A stretch of 64,000 bases of DNA from Ascoidea rubescens DSM 1968 (Eukaryota; Ascomycota; Saccharomycetes; Ascoideales; Ascoideaceae). This document shows positions 27,801 to 38,478 of the stretch, one piece after another. A model generated the notes under the pieces. The model saw only the letters and a list, made by a program, of their open reading frames with translations. It searched no databases and was not told the origin of the DNA. Position 1 is the stretch's first letter. Each line of letters begins with the position of its first letter. The DNA lies in the NCBI RefSeq assembly GCF_001661345.1, contig NW_017962913.1:2113428-2177427 (forward strand). Direction: 5' to 3'. Both the position numbers and the translations under genes were made by a program.

Positions 27801-28518
27801 GTTTAATGTAATAAAATTAATTAATAAACACCATAAAATTAGTATATTTAATAAATTTTATTCCACACTAAGGGCGCGAATTTTGATTTATTAGATAAGA
27901 GTAATTTAATTTCATTTCATTTAATTTAGTTTAGATAGCACTAATATTATATTATGAAAACTGTATAATCGTGATAAGAAAGTGACAATGCAAGGCGCCA
28001 CGCTGTAACAATACATAATAACGTACAAATAAGAAAATAAGAGTTGGAGAGGTTGTGTTTCTAAGCATTGATAAGAATACCCATGACACAATAAATCAAA
28101 TAGAGACCAAACTCAAAGGGGGTATAGAAGAGGTATGGTTTTTGTCGTAAGACAGGCTGTAAGAGTTGCCTAAAACGCTCATTGATATAATGAAAAGCTA
28201 TTCAAAAAAAACGCTGTGCATCCAAAAAAGAGGACTGAAAAGTGTTCAAATGAAGGTGTTGAGTACAGATCTTTGATCGATCACGCATAATAAAACGGCT
28301 GTCGTCGAACATTGTTAGAACTCAATCAAGTTAAATTAGATCAAGCAAGGCTTATTGTTGTTCTGGACTTGAAAGTAGCAGAATATTACGAAATGGAAGT
28401 TACAATGTACAAAAGCTTGAAAGCAGATCCAATAGAGAAAAGGTATAAATTCTGTGCAGATTCCAGGTCTTGAAAGCAGAAGAACAAAATTAAAGTTTTC
28501 ACAAGAGAGTAATAAAGA
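27801..28518. other. Intergenic region RPL11 / PPxY protein
   Basis: About 720 bp, no gene recognised. A minus-strand frame at 28336-28788 is antisense to the next gene and not supported. Confidence 0.6.
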
Positions 28519-28854
28519 ATGTTCCGGAAATTTCCAGGTTTTTTTGTCATAGTATTTGCAGTGATAATGATGTTTTTTATTAAAGTTTGTTTGATTGTAG
28601 TTAAAAGAAGAAAGAGAAGGGATGAGGAGCAAACAATGTCTGGGAGGCATGTGAGAAACATAGGTAGAATCAGCCAGATCGATACACCCAATAATCAGAT
28701 CAATAGAGTCAATAATGAGATCAATGGAACAAACAATAGAACAAACAACAGAAGCATAAATGATGGAAATGAAAGAAGAAACAGCCAACGCAGTGTTGAG
28801 CCTCTTCCTCTTTACTCACCTCCGATTCCTCCTCCAGCTTATATTCCGCAGTAG
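28519..28854 (+). CDS. Small single-pass membrane protein with C-terminal PPxY motif
   Basis: 111 residues. Layout: four-residue basic start, one TM helix (PGFFVIVFAVIMMFFIKVCL), a cluster VKRRKRRDEE just after it, an Asn/Arg-rich linker (RTNNRSIND), and a C-terminal Pro-rich end LPLYSPPIPPPAYIPQ. PPPAY is a WW-domain ligand of the kind bound by the Nedd4/Rsp5 ubiquitin ligase. Topology and motif resemble yeast Rcr1/Rcr2-type Rsp5 adaptors, though sequence similarity beyond layout is not clear. Role in sorting membrane proteins is inferred. Confidence 0.6.
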   Translation: MFRKFPGFFVIVFAVIMMFFIKVCLIVVKRRKRRDEEQTMSGRHVRNIGRISQIDTPNNQINRVNNEINGTNNRTNNRSINDGNERRNSQRSVEPLPLYSPPIPPPAYIPQ

Positions 28855-29522
28855 TTTAGTAGACAGTGTTGGTGTTTTGATTTGATTTGGTTGTTTTTGT
28901 TTGAGTGGTGATGTGGTTGTTCAATAAGTGTTTTTGTTTAATATACTTTTGTTTTGATGTGTTTTTTCTTAATGTGTTTTTGTTTGATCTGATGATCTGT
29001 TTATGTATTGTATCCTTTTATGTTGTATATCTTTTTATGTTGTGTATCTTTTTGTATATTTTAGAGTAATAAACCTTCCAATGCTGAGTTCTCACCGATA
29101 ATCCCTTGCTTTGAACACTTGTTTAATCACCTTAATTGCTTTGATTACTTTAACCACTTCTTCTTTAGTCACTTCATCTATGAACAGCTCAGGATTATTA
29201 ATCTCTGCTTCCAGCCACGAAGCCTTGGGCTGTTTAAACACTTCACTAATTTCCAAAAAGCTTCAACTGAACTCCGTTTCACTCTGCTGAATTGGCTTTT
29301 GGCTTTTGTATAAATTCGCTTTGATTGCACCACTTATCGAATTAGGCTCTTATTATTCACTCCGATACTTTCACCATCCACCATCTTCTCCTGTTTATTA
29401 TTGTTCTTCTCAACCACCTCGTTCTCTTGTTTATTGTTGTTCTTCTCAACTTGTTCCTTCTTCTCTCCAAGATTCTCTTCACATTCACTCTTCTTTTCGT
29501 CATCTCTATTCTTACTCTCAAA
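28855..29522. other. Intergenic region upstream of the TMEM205-like gene
   Basis: 668 bp; pyrimidine-rich toward the gene. Contains an imperfect 36-bp tandem duplication at 29386-29457. Short ORFs are not supported. Confidence 0.6.
29386..29457. repeat. Imperfect 36-bp tandem duplication in a pyrimidine-rich leader
   Basis: Two adjacent units beginning TTCTCCTGTTTATTATTGTT and TTCTCTTGTTTATTGTTGTT that agree over most of the first 29 positions. Located about 70-140 bp upstream of the ATG at 29523. Confidence 0.75.
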
Positions 29523-30097
29523 ATGCTAGGTATTGCTGGCACCATCGCTCCTTACCATGTTTTGCTCTACTCTTTAATGTATGTATCAATGCCTTTCTCA
29601 TAGCTATGCCTTTCTCCTGCTAACACATTTCTCCCTCTAGGTGGGGCTCTTCTATCTTCCACTCTTATTTGACTGCTCCATTGGTTTTCAAGGCCTTGCC
29701 ACGAAAGGAATTTGGTATCTTTGCTGGTTTGATTCTTCCTCCATATTTCAAAGCTCAAACTGTTGTTCCAATTCTATTGGGCCTATCTGCTCCATTTCCC
29801 ATATCCAACTATGCGATAGCTTCTCTATCTGTTGCCTCCCTTTCAGGCGCCATCAACTCCTTCCATCTCTTGGGCTGGAACCAATCTGTTAAAACAAAAA
29901 GAAATGCTCTAGAAGTTGGTGGCAAGGACAAGGACAGTGAAGGCAATGTATCTGTCGAAATGCAGCTTCTTAACAAAGAATTCGGTAAAGCCCATGGCTT
30001 GAGTCTATTATTCAACTTGTTTAGTTCTGTTGCCTTAACTGTTTATGGCTTTCAAATGACTAGCGGTTTAATTAACTTGATTCCAAAAGGTATCTAA
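29523..30097 (+). CDS. TMEM205/DUF4149-like membrane protein (one intron)
   Basis: Exon 1 (29523-29578) and exon 2 (29641-30097) are joined across a 62-nt intron with donor GTATGT, branch TGCTAAC and acceptor CTCTAG. The junction makes MLGIAGTIAPYHVLLYSLMW then GSSIFHSYLTAPLVFKALPR, and the product is 170 residues. The pattern F.s....P..FKALPRKEFG.....PPYFK, with later hydrophobic helices (SNYAIASLSVASLSGAIN) and a C-terminal KAHGLSLLFNLFSSVALTVY, is that of the TMEM205-like fungal family; about four TM segments. The function is unknown. Convergent with NCP1 (126-bp gap). Confidence 0.82.
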
Positions 30098-30223
30098 TTT
30101 TTTCCCTATCTATCAATGTCTATATATACATATATATAACAAAGAAAAAGAAACAAGAAATAATTTATAAATAATTTATTAACAATTCATAAAGAATTTA
30201 TGAAAATGAATCTAATCATTAAA

Positions 30224-32344
30224 TCACCAGACATCTTCTTGATATTTGTTATTGGTCTTAAAATTTCTAATCATCTCAGTTGCAATGACTTCATTGAACT
30301 TTCTTTCTTTTATAATAATCTTAATGAACGTATTTTGAACATCTCTTGCCATTCTCGATGCATCCCCACAAACATAAATATATCCAGCTTCACTTATATA
30401 CTCATTGATCTTTGAACTGTACTCTTCCATTCGATTTTGAACATACACCTTCTTATTAGCATCTTCCCTTGAAAAGGCTGTAACCATCTCGAACAAGTCT
30501 CCCAAAACATTCTTATACTCTGCCCATTCTTCCTTATACAAGAAATCTTCATTTGAATTTCTGCATCCATAAAACAACAATATTTTTCCAACTTTGACCC
30601 CATTCTTAAACTGCTGAACCCTTTCACGAACAAATCCTCTCATTGGCGCAACTCCTGTTCCTGGTCCAACTAAAATTATTGGAGTGCCTGGTTTAACTGG
30701 CAATTTAAATGTTGATCTACGAATATGAATAGGCAATTTGAAATCTTGAAACTTATTCCTGGGTCCATTCAAATCATATGTCACTAATGGTTTCACTAAA
30801 CTATCTTCATTTTTTAACTTGTTTTGATTCACCTCAACATTCAATAATAAATTGGTAGCAACTCCAACAACATTTTTAACCGCTGTAGTTTCCTCTTCTA
30901 CTACCGCTGTAATGTGTGCAATTTTCTTTTCAGATAAGGAAGACGATGATATAGAATAGTATCTTGGTTGTATATGTTGAATTGACTCAATTAAAAACTC
31001 AAATGGAACTTTCGTCCACGCAACATTATTGGAAATCTTTAATAAAGTATCTGATATGTTCAATTTATTTGATGTGATTTCATTGGAAAATTCCTCTTTG
31101 TTGCTCGATAGTAAGTTGGCTTTACTCCTTGATTCCTCATTTGGTGCAAAAATGGAAATTGACTTTAAAAATTGTCTTGAAACTGATCCAGTAATCTCCA
31201 AATGATAACGTACAAGTGCCTCCATAGTTGTTGGTGTGGGAAAGGAGATGATTGTAGTTGAATCTAACGGTTTTATATCAAATGGTTTCTCCAATTTTTC
31301 TTTACTTAAATCAAATGCCTTGTAAAAGTTTAGCACTTCTTGATCTGGATTCGATGGCCATAATGCTAAATGGTCTCCAGTTGAATATCGTAAATTGGAC
31401 TTGGATAAATCAAATTCAGCATGAACGCAATGGCGGTTGGAATCCTTTGAAAACAACTGCTTCGAAAATGAAACTGGCGCCAAATAAGGATGAGTGTGGT
31501 CAAATGGTCCTAATGAAAGCGAGTCAGAATCCTCATTTTCATTCAAGTAGAATTTATCGGGCTCACCAAGAAATACTTTACTAATATCAAAATCACCAGA
31601 AGTTGGAATTATTGAAACTGAAGGTTGGTATGTTGAGTCATGTTCAACTAATGATAATGAATTTTTCAATGATTCGAAACAATTTTCTTTCCACGCTAAA
31701 TAATCCTCATCCATTGAACCTTGTCCATCATCTCCTTGTCCATATGGTGCGACTAATTTTGCTCCATTTTTTGATAATATCTTGTTGACTTTATTACCAA
31801 CCTCATTATAGAATTCATATGTAGAGTTACCCAATCCAAAAACTGAATAATTCAAGTTTGACAATAATTTTTCACTTTCATCACCATCATCATCATCGAA
31901 GGTTTCGGATAGTTCTGATTCCAAATACTCGCCGAATTCAGCTGCCGAATCTGTAAATTCACCTTCACCATAAGTGGCCATGAAAAAGAAAATCAACACA
32001 TCCCTGGGAATCTCGTTGAGATTGTTCAATTCGTAATCTTCAATGTCCACAAGCAAAGTGGAAATCTTGAATTTGGATTGAAACTCTTTGGCGAACTTCG
32101 AGGCGTAATCTTCGGCGGTACCAGTTTGCGAACCGTAAATCACAACAGCCTTATGGTTTGATGACTTTAATTTTTCAACTAAATCTGATCCATCAGAACC
32201 ATTTGAGTTAATCAAGTTGGTATTCTCAGATGAAAACGGATCAGCTAGTGTGCCCTTCGACCACAACTTTCCCTTGGTGAAGTATGTCAAACTGATTATT
32301 CCAATAGCAACAAGCACTCCGATATCTATTGTGTCTAACGCCAT
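30224..32344 (-). CDS. NCP1: NADPH-cytochrome P450 reductase
   Basis: 706-residue ER diflavin reductase feeding electrons to Erg11, Erg1/squalene epoxidase and cytochrome b5 in sterol synthesis. The ATG at 32344 gives MALDTIDIGVLVAIGIISLT, the N-terminal anchor. The FMN domain follows (YGSQTGTAEDYASKFAKEF, MATYGEGEFTDSAAEF). Then come the FAD domain (RYYSISSSSL) and NADPH domain (ILVGPGTGVAPMRGFVRER, LFYGCRNSNEDFLYKEE, YVCGDASRMARDV). The terminal Trp (YQEDVW) is conserved. No in-frame CTG noticed. It shares a divergent region with PRO3 and tRNA-Glu. Confidence 0.97.
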   Translation of the reverse strand: MALDTIDIGVLVAIGIISLTYFTKGKLWSKGTLADPFSSENTNLINSNGSDGSDLVEKLKSSNHKAVVIYGSQTGTAEDYASKFAKEFQSKFKISTLLVDIEDYELNNLNEIPRDVLIFFFMATYGEGEFTDSAAEFGEYLESELSETFDDDDGDESEKLLSNLNYSVFGLGNSTYEFYNEVGNKVNKILSKNGAKLVAPYGQGDDGQGSMDEDYLAWKENCFESLKNSLSLVEHDSTYQPSVSIIPTSGDFDISKVFLGEPDKFYLNENEDSDSLSLGPFDHTHPYLAPVSFSKQLFSKDSNRHCVHAEFDLSKSNLRYSTGDHLALWPSNPDQEVLNFYKAFDLSKEKLEKPFDIKPLDSTTIISFPTPTTMEALVRYHLEITGSVSRQFLKSISIFAPNEESRSKANLLSSNKEEFSNEITSNKLNISDTLLKISNNVAWTKVPFEFLIESIQHIQPRYYSISSSSLSEKKIAHITAVVEEETTAVKNVVGVATNLLLNVEVNQNKLKNEDSLVKPLVTYDLNGPRNKFQDFKLPIHIRRSTFKLPVKPGTPIILVGPGTGVAPMRGFVRERVQQFKNGVKVGKILLFYGCRNSNEDFLYKEEWAEYKNVLGDLFEMVTAFSREDANKKVYVQNRMEEYSSKINEYISEAGYIYVCGDASRMARDVQNTFIKIIIKERKFNEVIATEMIRNFKTNNKYQEDVW

Positions 32345-32576
32345 GAGCAAAGAGATTTAGAACCAAAAACAAAGAGTGAAGAGTGAAAGAAGCAGAAAGA
32401 GAAACATAATCAACATGTTATAGAGGAATAAAGAATGTTTCAGTCGATGAATGAGGCAGTTCTAAGAGTCGTAACTCGTTTAGAAGGTGCATTTAAAAAT
32501 CGGATGTTTTGACTCAAAAAAGCAGTTTGCCGAAAGAGGCAGGTGCAAAACACAGCAGCCAAAAACAAAATAGAAC

Positions 32577-32648
32577 TTCCGATACCGGGAATCGAACCCG
32601 GGTCTGCACGGTGAAAGCGTGCCATGATAGCCATTACACTATATCGGA
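32577..32648 (-). tRNA. tRNA-Glu (anticodon UUC)
   Basis: 72-nt intronless cloverleaf on the minus strand. The acceptor stem is TCCGATA paired with TATCGGA, discriminator A. The D arm starts TAGTGTAATGGCTATCA, the anticodon loop is CTTTCAC (anticodon TTC) between stems GCACG and CGTGC, and the T arm contains GGTTCGATTC. Nearly identical to the yeast tRNA-Glu gene. A T-run (TTTTG TTTTT) follows within about 30 nt. Confidence 0.97.
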
Positions 32649-33057
32649 GCTTCCCTATAGGAAAATGTTTTTTTTTTATTTGTAGACTACTCAGCTTTTT
32701 TACCTAGAGGTTGTTGTATTATTCTACTGTTTATGTTACGGAGACGAGAATTGGTTTTATTGAGCATTTACAGCTGAATTAATTTTGCTCAGACTTTCTT
32801 TTTTTGATGTTTGAGATCGGTTGCAGCATTTATGCTGGTTTTGTTTATCCTGCCATTCTACACCTCGCTTAGAATTAAGGAGTCGGTTTTTGGTTAATCT
32901 CAACAGTTTATAGCTACTACATAGGTCTACGAGTCCCACACGACTGGCTCGCGGTCACGGAATATTAATAATAATAATATCCTGCCATTTTGAGCCTTTG
33001 GATTTTATCCACTTCCGCCATTTTTCACTCAAGCGATTACCGCTTTTTCTCTATCTT

Positions 33058-33064
33058 TGACTCA
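33058..33064. promoter_or_regulatory. TGACTCA box (Gcn4 type) upstream of PRO3
   Basis: Perfect TGACTCA whose 3' end lies 45 bp before the PRO3 ATG. This is the core Gcn4 site and fits an amino-acid biosynthesis gene, but it is close to the start codon and may lie inside the leader. Confidence 0.4.
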
Positions 33065-33109
33065 TATATTTTATCAATTGTATCAACAACAAACAAATAA
33101 TCTAGCAAA

Positions 33110-33943
33110 ATGTCATCTGAAGGTCCAACCTTGTGTATTTTGGGATGTGGTGTTATGGGAACTGCTGTTCTACAGTCTCTTTTAAACGCTGAAAAATTCG
33201 ATGGTTATCCTTCAAAGATTTATACTTGCACAGTCTCTGAGGATTCTGCTGCCGATTTACAAGCAAAATATCCAACGATTATTTCGACTTTTAACGACAA
33301 TAAAAATTCTGTTAAAAATTCTGATATAATTTTGTTGGCCTGCAAACCATTTTACACTCAAAAAATCCTTGATGAGGTCAAAAACGAGATTAAAGATAAA
33401 TTAATCATCTCATTAGTTGCTGGTTGGACTATTGATCAGTTATCTACCTATTCTCCTTATGTGTCTCGAGTTATGACGAATACTCCTGCAAAATTTGGTT
33501 GTGGTATGGCTGTCATATCTTATCCAACAGACCCAACTTATCCATTCTCAGAGCACAATAAATCTTTAGTTTTTAACTTGATCAAACCCGTTGGTGATGC
33601 CATTGTCTTGCCTGAGAATTTAATGGATGCTGCCACTTCTTTAGTTGGTTCGGGGCCTGCTTTTTGTTTATTGATACTAGAATCTCTTATTGAAGGTGGC
33701 TTGAGTTTGGGAATCCCCTATGATGAAGCCAAAAAATGTGCAAGCAAAGTAATGGAAGGTACAGCTAAAATGGTCCTAGAAACAAATGAACATCCTGCTC
33801 TTTTAAAAAGTCAAGTTTGTACACCAGGTGGTACAACAATTGGAGGCTTGATGGTAATGGAAGACAAAGGGGTTAGAAGTGGTATTGCAAGAGCTGTTCA
33901 AGAAGCTGCTGCTATCGCAAAAAGATTGGGTAAAAAGGATTAA
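33110..33943 (+). CDS. PRO3: Pyrroline-5-carboxylate reductase (proline synthesis)
   Basis: 277-residue cytosolic enzyme reducing pyrroline-5-carboxylate to proline with NAD(P)H, the last step shared by proline synthesis from glutamate and from ornithine. Motifs: LCILGCGVMGTAVLQSLL (Rossmann GxGxMG), ILLACKPFYTQKIL, VMTNTPAKFGCGMAV, LVGSGPAFCLLILESL and LLKSQVCTPGGTTIGGLMVM (family signature). Length agrees with the yeast enzyme (286). Convergent with PCK1. Confidence 0.96.
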   Translation: MSSEGPTLCILGCGVMGTAVLQSLLNAEKFDGYPSKIYTCTVSEDSAADLQAKYPTIISTFNDNKNSVKNSDIILLACKPFYTQKILDEVKNEIKDKLIISLVAGWTIDQLSTYSPYVSRVMTNTPAKFGCGMAVISYPTDPTYPFSEHNKSLVFNLIKPVGDAIVLPENLMDAATSLVGSGPAFCLLILESLIEGGLSLGIPYDEAKKCASKVMEGTAKMVLETNEHPALLKSQVCTPGGTTIGGLMVMEDKGVRSGIARAVQEAAAIAKRLGKKD

Positions 33944-34104
33944 TTTGATTATATATATATATTTTGAATCACAATCATGAAAAAAATTCATAGGCATAAT
34001 TATAAAAAGAAAAAAAACAAAAAAAACAAAAGATCAAAATCATTAAACAAAGTTATTCATAAGCATAATCACAATCATAAAAACTGATAAAAAAACAAAA
34101 AATC

Positions 34105-34146
34105 AAACACAAACATAAACATAAACATAAACATAAACATAAATAT
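34105..34146. repeat. Hexamer repeat, AAACAT type, 7 units
   Basis: AAACAC, five AAACAT, then AAATAT, in the 244-bp convergent spacer between PRO3 and PCK1, just downstream of the PCK1 stop. Confidence 0.9.
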
Positions 34147-34187
34147 AAAATTGATTTCAGGTCTAATTCTAATTTGTAGATTATTGC

Positions 34188-35783
34188 TTAAAATTGTGGT
34201 GCTGCATCAATAACACTTTGAGTACATCCATCGATATAATTCTTGAAATTTTCTTCAAACTTCTTAGCTAAATTAACCAATTCTTTGTTATATTCTGCGG
34301 TTTTCAATTTAGATGGGTTCAATAATTCAGCTGGAACTGATCCACATTTCTTAGGAACTTTTAATCCAAACACTGGATAATCCTCAAACTCTTCTTTTGT
34401 TAATGATCCATCGTGGATTGCATCCAAAATTGCTCTGGTATATTTCAAGGAACATCTTTTACCTCCCTTGGCTACTGATTCTCCAACCCATCCAGTATTT
34501 AACAACCATGCATCTGCATTGTGTTCTTGCATCTTCCTAGATAACATTTCTGCATATTTCATCGGATGTAATGCTAAAAATGGCTGTCCAAAACATGCTG
34601 AAAAGGCTGGTGTTGGTTCTGTAACTCCCTCTTCAGTTCCAGCGACTTTTGATGTATATCCACTAATAAAGTGATACATAACTTGATCTGGGGTTAATCT
34701 GGAAATTGGTGGTAAACATCCTGCTGCATCACAAGTCAATAGGACAATGTTGGTGGGATGCTCACTGGTCAAACATGGAATCTTTGCTGTTGGAATATAT
34801 TCAATTGGATATGAACATCTAGTATTTTGGGTGATAGAATCGTTGTCATAATCAACCACTCTGGTATCTGGGTCATAAATAACATTTTCTAAAATTGATC
34901 CAAACTTAATTGCATTGAAAATCTCTGGTTCCTTTTCTGCACTCAAGTTTATACATTTGGCATAACATCCACCTTCAACGTTAAAGATACCATTATCTGA
35001 CCAACAATGTTCATCATCACCAATTAATAATCTGTGTGGATCAGCAGATAATGTGGTTTTACCAGTACCCGATAATCCAAAGAACACTGTAACATCTTTG
35101 TTTTTAATACCTTGATTTGCTGAGGAATGCAATGTCAAGATATCATATTTCACTGGCATCAAATAAAACATGACAGTCAAGATACCCTTTTTCATTTCAC
35201 CAGCATATTCAGTACCTAGAATAACCATTTCCATTTCTTTAAAATTAAGTTCAACAGATGTTGAAGAGCTCATGCCATCAGTATGAGAATTGGCTGGGAA
35301 TTGACCTGCATTATAAATGACAAAATCAGGTTTGAAGTCTTTTAGTTCTTCTTCGGATGGTCTGATTAACATATTTCTCATAAATAATGCATGATAAGCT
35401 CTTGCACAAATAATACGAACTTTCAATCTATATTGAGGATCCCAACCTGCAAATGCATCAATAACAAATAATTTTTCTTTTGTTCTTAAATAATCAAAGG
35501 CTCTTGATTTTGAAATCTCCCAAGTTCTTTCAGAGATCTTTTTATTAACTGGTCCCCACCAAATATTGTTAGTTGAAGTTTCTTCATCCACCATTCTCTT
35601 ATCCTTTGGGGATCTACCAGTTTTAGCACCAGAAAAGGCCATCATGGCACCAGTGGATGAGATTAAAGTTCCCTTTTCTTGCAAACCATCTTCATATAAG
35701 ACAGGAATAGAAGCATTATGACGGATAAGGACGTCTTTGGAAAGCCCTAATGTTTCAATGACTTGTTGAGCAGCACTAACCAT
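34188..35783 (-). CDS. PCK1: Phosphoenolpyruvate carboxykinase (ATP)
   Basis: 531-residue gluconeogenic enzyme converting oxaloacetate to PEP in the cytosol. Motifs: MMAFSGAKTGRSPKDKRMV (substrate-binding Arg), IWWGPVNKKIS, VFFGLSGTGKTTLSADPHR (P-loop kinase-1a), LIGDDEHCWSD (metal Asp, kinase-2), FNVEGGCYAKCINLS, and NTRCSYPIEYIP. The end NYIDGCTQSVIDAAPQF is conserved in yeasts. No in-frame CTG. In yeasts the gene is strongly glucose repressed. A GTGGGG (Mig1-type) box lies at 36372-36377, about 590 bp upstream. Confidence 0.97.
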   Translation of the reverse strand: MVSAAQQVIETLGLSKDVLIRHNASIPVLYEDGLQEKGTLISSTGAMMAFSGAKTGRSPKDKRMVDEETSTNNIWWGPVNKKISERTWEISKSRAFDYLRTKEKLFVIDAFAGWDPQYRLKVRIICARAYHALFMRNMLIRPSEEELKDFKPDFVIYNAGQFPANSHTDGMSSSTSVELNFKEMEMVILGTEYAGEMKKGILTVMFYLMPVKYDILTLHSSANQGIKNKDVTVFFGLSGTGKTTLSADPHRLLIGDDEHCWSDNGIFNVEGGCYAKCINLSAEKEPEIFNAIKFGSILENVIYDPDTRVVDYDNDSITQNTRCSYPIEYIPTAKIPCLTSEHPTNIVLLTCDAAGCLPPISRLTPDQVMYHFISGYTSKVAGTEEGVTEPTPAFSACFGQPFLALHPMKYAEMLSRKMQEHNADAWLLNTGWVGESVAKGGKRCSLKYTRAILDAIHDGSLTKEEFEDYPVFGLKVPKKCGSVPAELLNPSKLKTAEYNKELVNLAKKFEENFKNYIDGCTQSVIDAAPQF

Positions 35784-38478
35784 TTTGATTAACTGTATTT
35801 AATTTAGCGTAATTACGTTGAATTGTGTTTAACTGAGATGTGATATAAATAAATAATTGCGTTGAAATAATCGTTGATAAAATATAATAGTGTTTTATCA
35901 GTTGTGATATCAATTGAGTTATAAATCTTTGATATTCTTGTATGAGATAAATGAAATAGAGGTTAGAAAGAAAAAAAAGAATATGCGATCTTTTGAACTA
36001 TTTATGGGATAGCAGAATAGTATAGCCAAACGATTTCTCGATAAATAATTGAATAGATAGTTTTGTTAATTGAATAAAATTCTGATTATGATCTGAAAAA
36101 ATTGAATCAAGTAAAAATAATAAGATATTTCCTTAATCAGATTCTGATATATCATCAATCAAGATAAAATTGACATCACGATATCAGCCATTTGATAATC
36201 TCTAATAGCTTGGTATTGAGAATGTATGAAATTATGACTGTAGTTTTTTAGAAAGGAAATCAAAAACATGAAAAGACAAACAAGACCAATTGTGACTTGT
36301 TTGATTATCATGGTAATAATTTTAGTTATGCTTGATATACTTTTTTTCGTTTACCACTGATGGCGGTTTCTGTGGGGATATAACTTTTAGTTTTTAAATT
36401 GAGGTACTGTTCAGCTCAAGACCAAGTCCACTACAGGCACTCTGAAAACTTACTCCAACACAAGTGCAAGCAATACATAACAAATGAAATACAAATGGAA
36501 TACTAGATGTAGAAAGGTTGTATGGGTAGTTAAAAGCAAATTATCAACAGGGAGTTTCGACGGTCATTAAGTCGATATTTCCAGCGATTTGGCACCAGCA
36601 GCGTGGGTTTGGCATTCCCAAACGGGAAATTTTGGAGATAACGACTTTTTGTGGGTGCAGGATTTAACAATAAGGGAAATCTAGTTAATACAAGCAAATA
36701 ACTGCTTTTTGCGAGGTTTATGGGATGCAGTGTAGTAGATTATGGTGTATTAGTTTCTTGCTGAATCAATAATTACTTTTACAACAACAATAAAATACAG
36801 CTGTTCTATTGCACTCAAAACTAAACAGAGAAACATTTAATTCAATTAAATTTCATTAGCACAACGAGACTATGAAGCAACCCAGCAGTAAAGCATTAAA
36901 ATTTTCTAGCTTTTTTGATTTATTAATAAAATTAACAAGAAAATGTTTGATCGAGAGACGTAAGAACATAATTTCTAACAAAAACTAATTTATATAGTCG
37001 AGAGATATATTTAATGTGAAAAGAAATAGAGTTCATTGGAGGAACAACGGAGCTATCAAACAACTAAAAATTGTATAGATTGTATGAATTAAGAAAAGAT
37101 GCTTGAGACACATGGGGAATGACCAGTAAATAAGCAAATTACTGATATGATTTTTGAATTTAAAGATTGGCACCTGTGATGTCTTACTGGGCTTTTGTGA
37201 AGTAAAATTATGTGAGTATTGCCCTGGTTTTTTTTCTGGGTCTTGAGGCACAACAAATAGAGACAATAATAATAATAATTAATAATAATAATTAATAATA
37301 ATTAATAATGGTAATAACACTAATAATAATAATGATAATAATTAAAAATAACAATCATGTTAAAATAAAGAAAATTGTAATTATAGTTGAGAAAAGAAAA
37401 ATAATATACCAGTGAATTTAAAATTTCTGCTAATTAAATGAATAAGAATGAAAGGATTGTAAATAATAGGAAAAAATATTATATAGATCTCCACTAATTG
37501 AGAACAAACAACAGTAATTTGTTAAATGTTGTTTCAAATAAACAAGACTTATTTCAATCACTAGATCTGAGTGAGCAGAACAAAACCATGGTCTTGTTAT
37601 TTCAACAATTAAAGAAAAAAGAATGTTCGATTTCATCACAATATAGCATTAGCTGAAGAAATAGATCCAATTGGGAAAGACAATTGTAATGAATAACTAT
37701 CATCGATGTGGTAACTGGATAGTGGATTATCAGTAGAATCGTGTATAAGCTCAAAAAACAAAGAGCTTTTGATCACAACGAATCAAAACTCGTTGGGTAT
37801 TGATGACCGCTGGTTTATTGTTTGGTCGAGAAAGTGTGGAAAAGATAAAAGAAGTCAATCTCCAAAATCGCACTGATAGGTACAAGCATAACCCTTCCAG
37901 GATTCCGTCTATTTTCTCAGCTTTCCTTTCTTCATCCCATACAAAATCCGCTGGTCCCCAAGCTCCCATTTTCTAAATCAAGCACATGTGAAAATGCTTC
38001 ATGGACTTATTCTCTAAAAATCCGTGCACATCTTCAATTTCCTGCTTAGTTAATACATTAGTAATGCAACATTGCGTATGCAGAGCACACATCCAAGTAC
38101 GTTATATTTTCAAAGATAATAGCGTCCTCTGATTGGCTGTTTGGTCTTTGACATATCCCAAAACCTTAGAACTGGTCTGGGGTAATATTTTGTTTCAACA
38201 TTTTCTAAATGTGCTTAATTCTTAATTGAAAATAAATATATATCTACTAATGAACATCATAAACTCTCAAAAAGCATATGCTGCGCCTTTGATATACTCT
38301 TTTATTGTGATGGTACTTTATTGGTCTTGAACCACCAAATCTAATTCAAAACTTAAATATGTCCAAAATTCAAAATGAAAATCTCAAACTTTGTAAATGA
38401 TAAATAAACAATTAAAAAAAATATAAATAATAGCAGCATGCAATAGTACGGCAAGCATTTGAAATTCTTTAAACTCAT
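35784..38478. other. Long intergenic region upstream of PCK1
   Basis: 2.7 kb without a convincing gene; probably a large regulated promoter. Seen: GTGGGG at 36372-36377; a stem-forming stretch at about 36577-36640; AAT-rich simple sequence at 37262-37345; a CTGATTGG (CCAATCAG) box at 38129-38136. A minus-strand frame of 72 codons at 37751-37969 begins MGAWGPADFVWDEERKAEKI and is the best small-ORF candidate, but I recognise no family. Confidence 0.55.

Larger units (their letters stand above)
32345..33109. promoter_or_regulatory. Divergent region NCP1 / PRO3 containing tRNA-Glu
   Basis: 765 bp with the tRNA at 32577-32648 and a TGACTCA box close to PRO3. No additional ORF is supported. Confidence 0.6.

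Noticed and set aside
37751-37969. 72-codon minus-strand frame starting MGAWGPADFVWDEER
   Set aside because: Looks somewhat protein-like but has no recognised family or splice partner; mentioned in the intergenic entry only.
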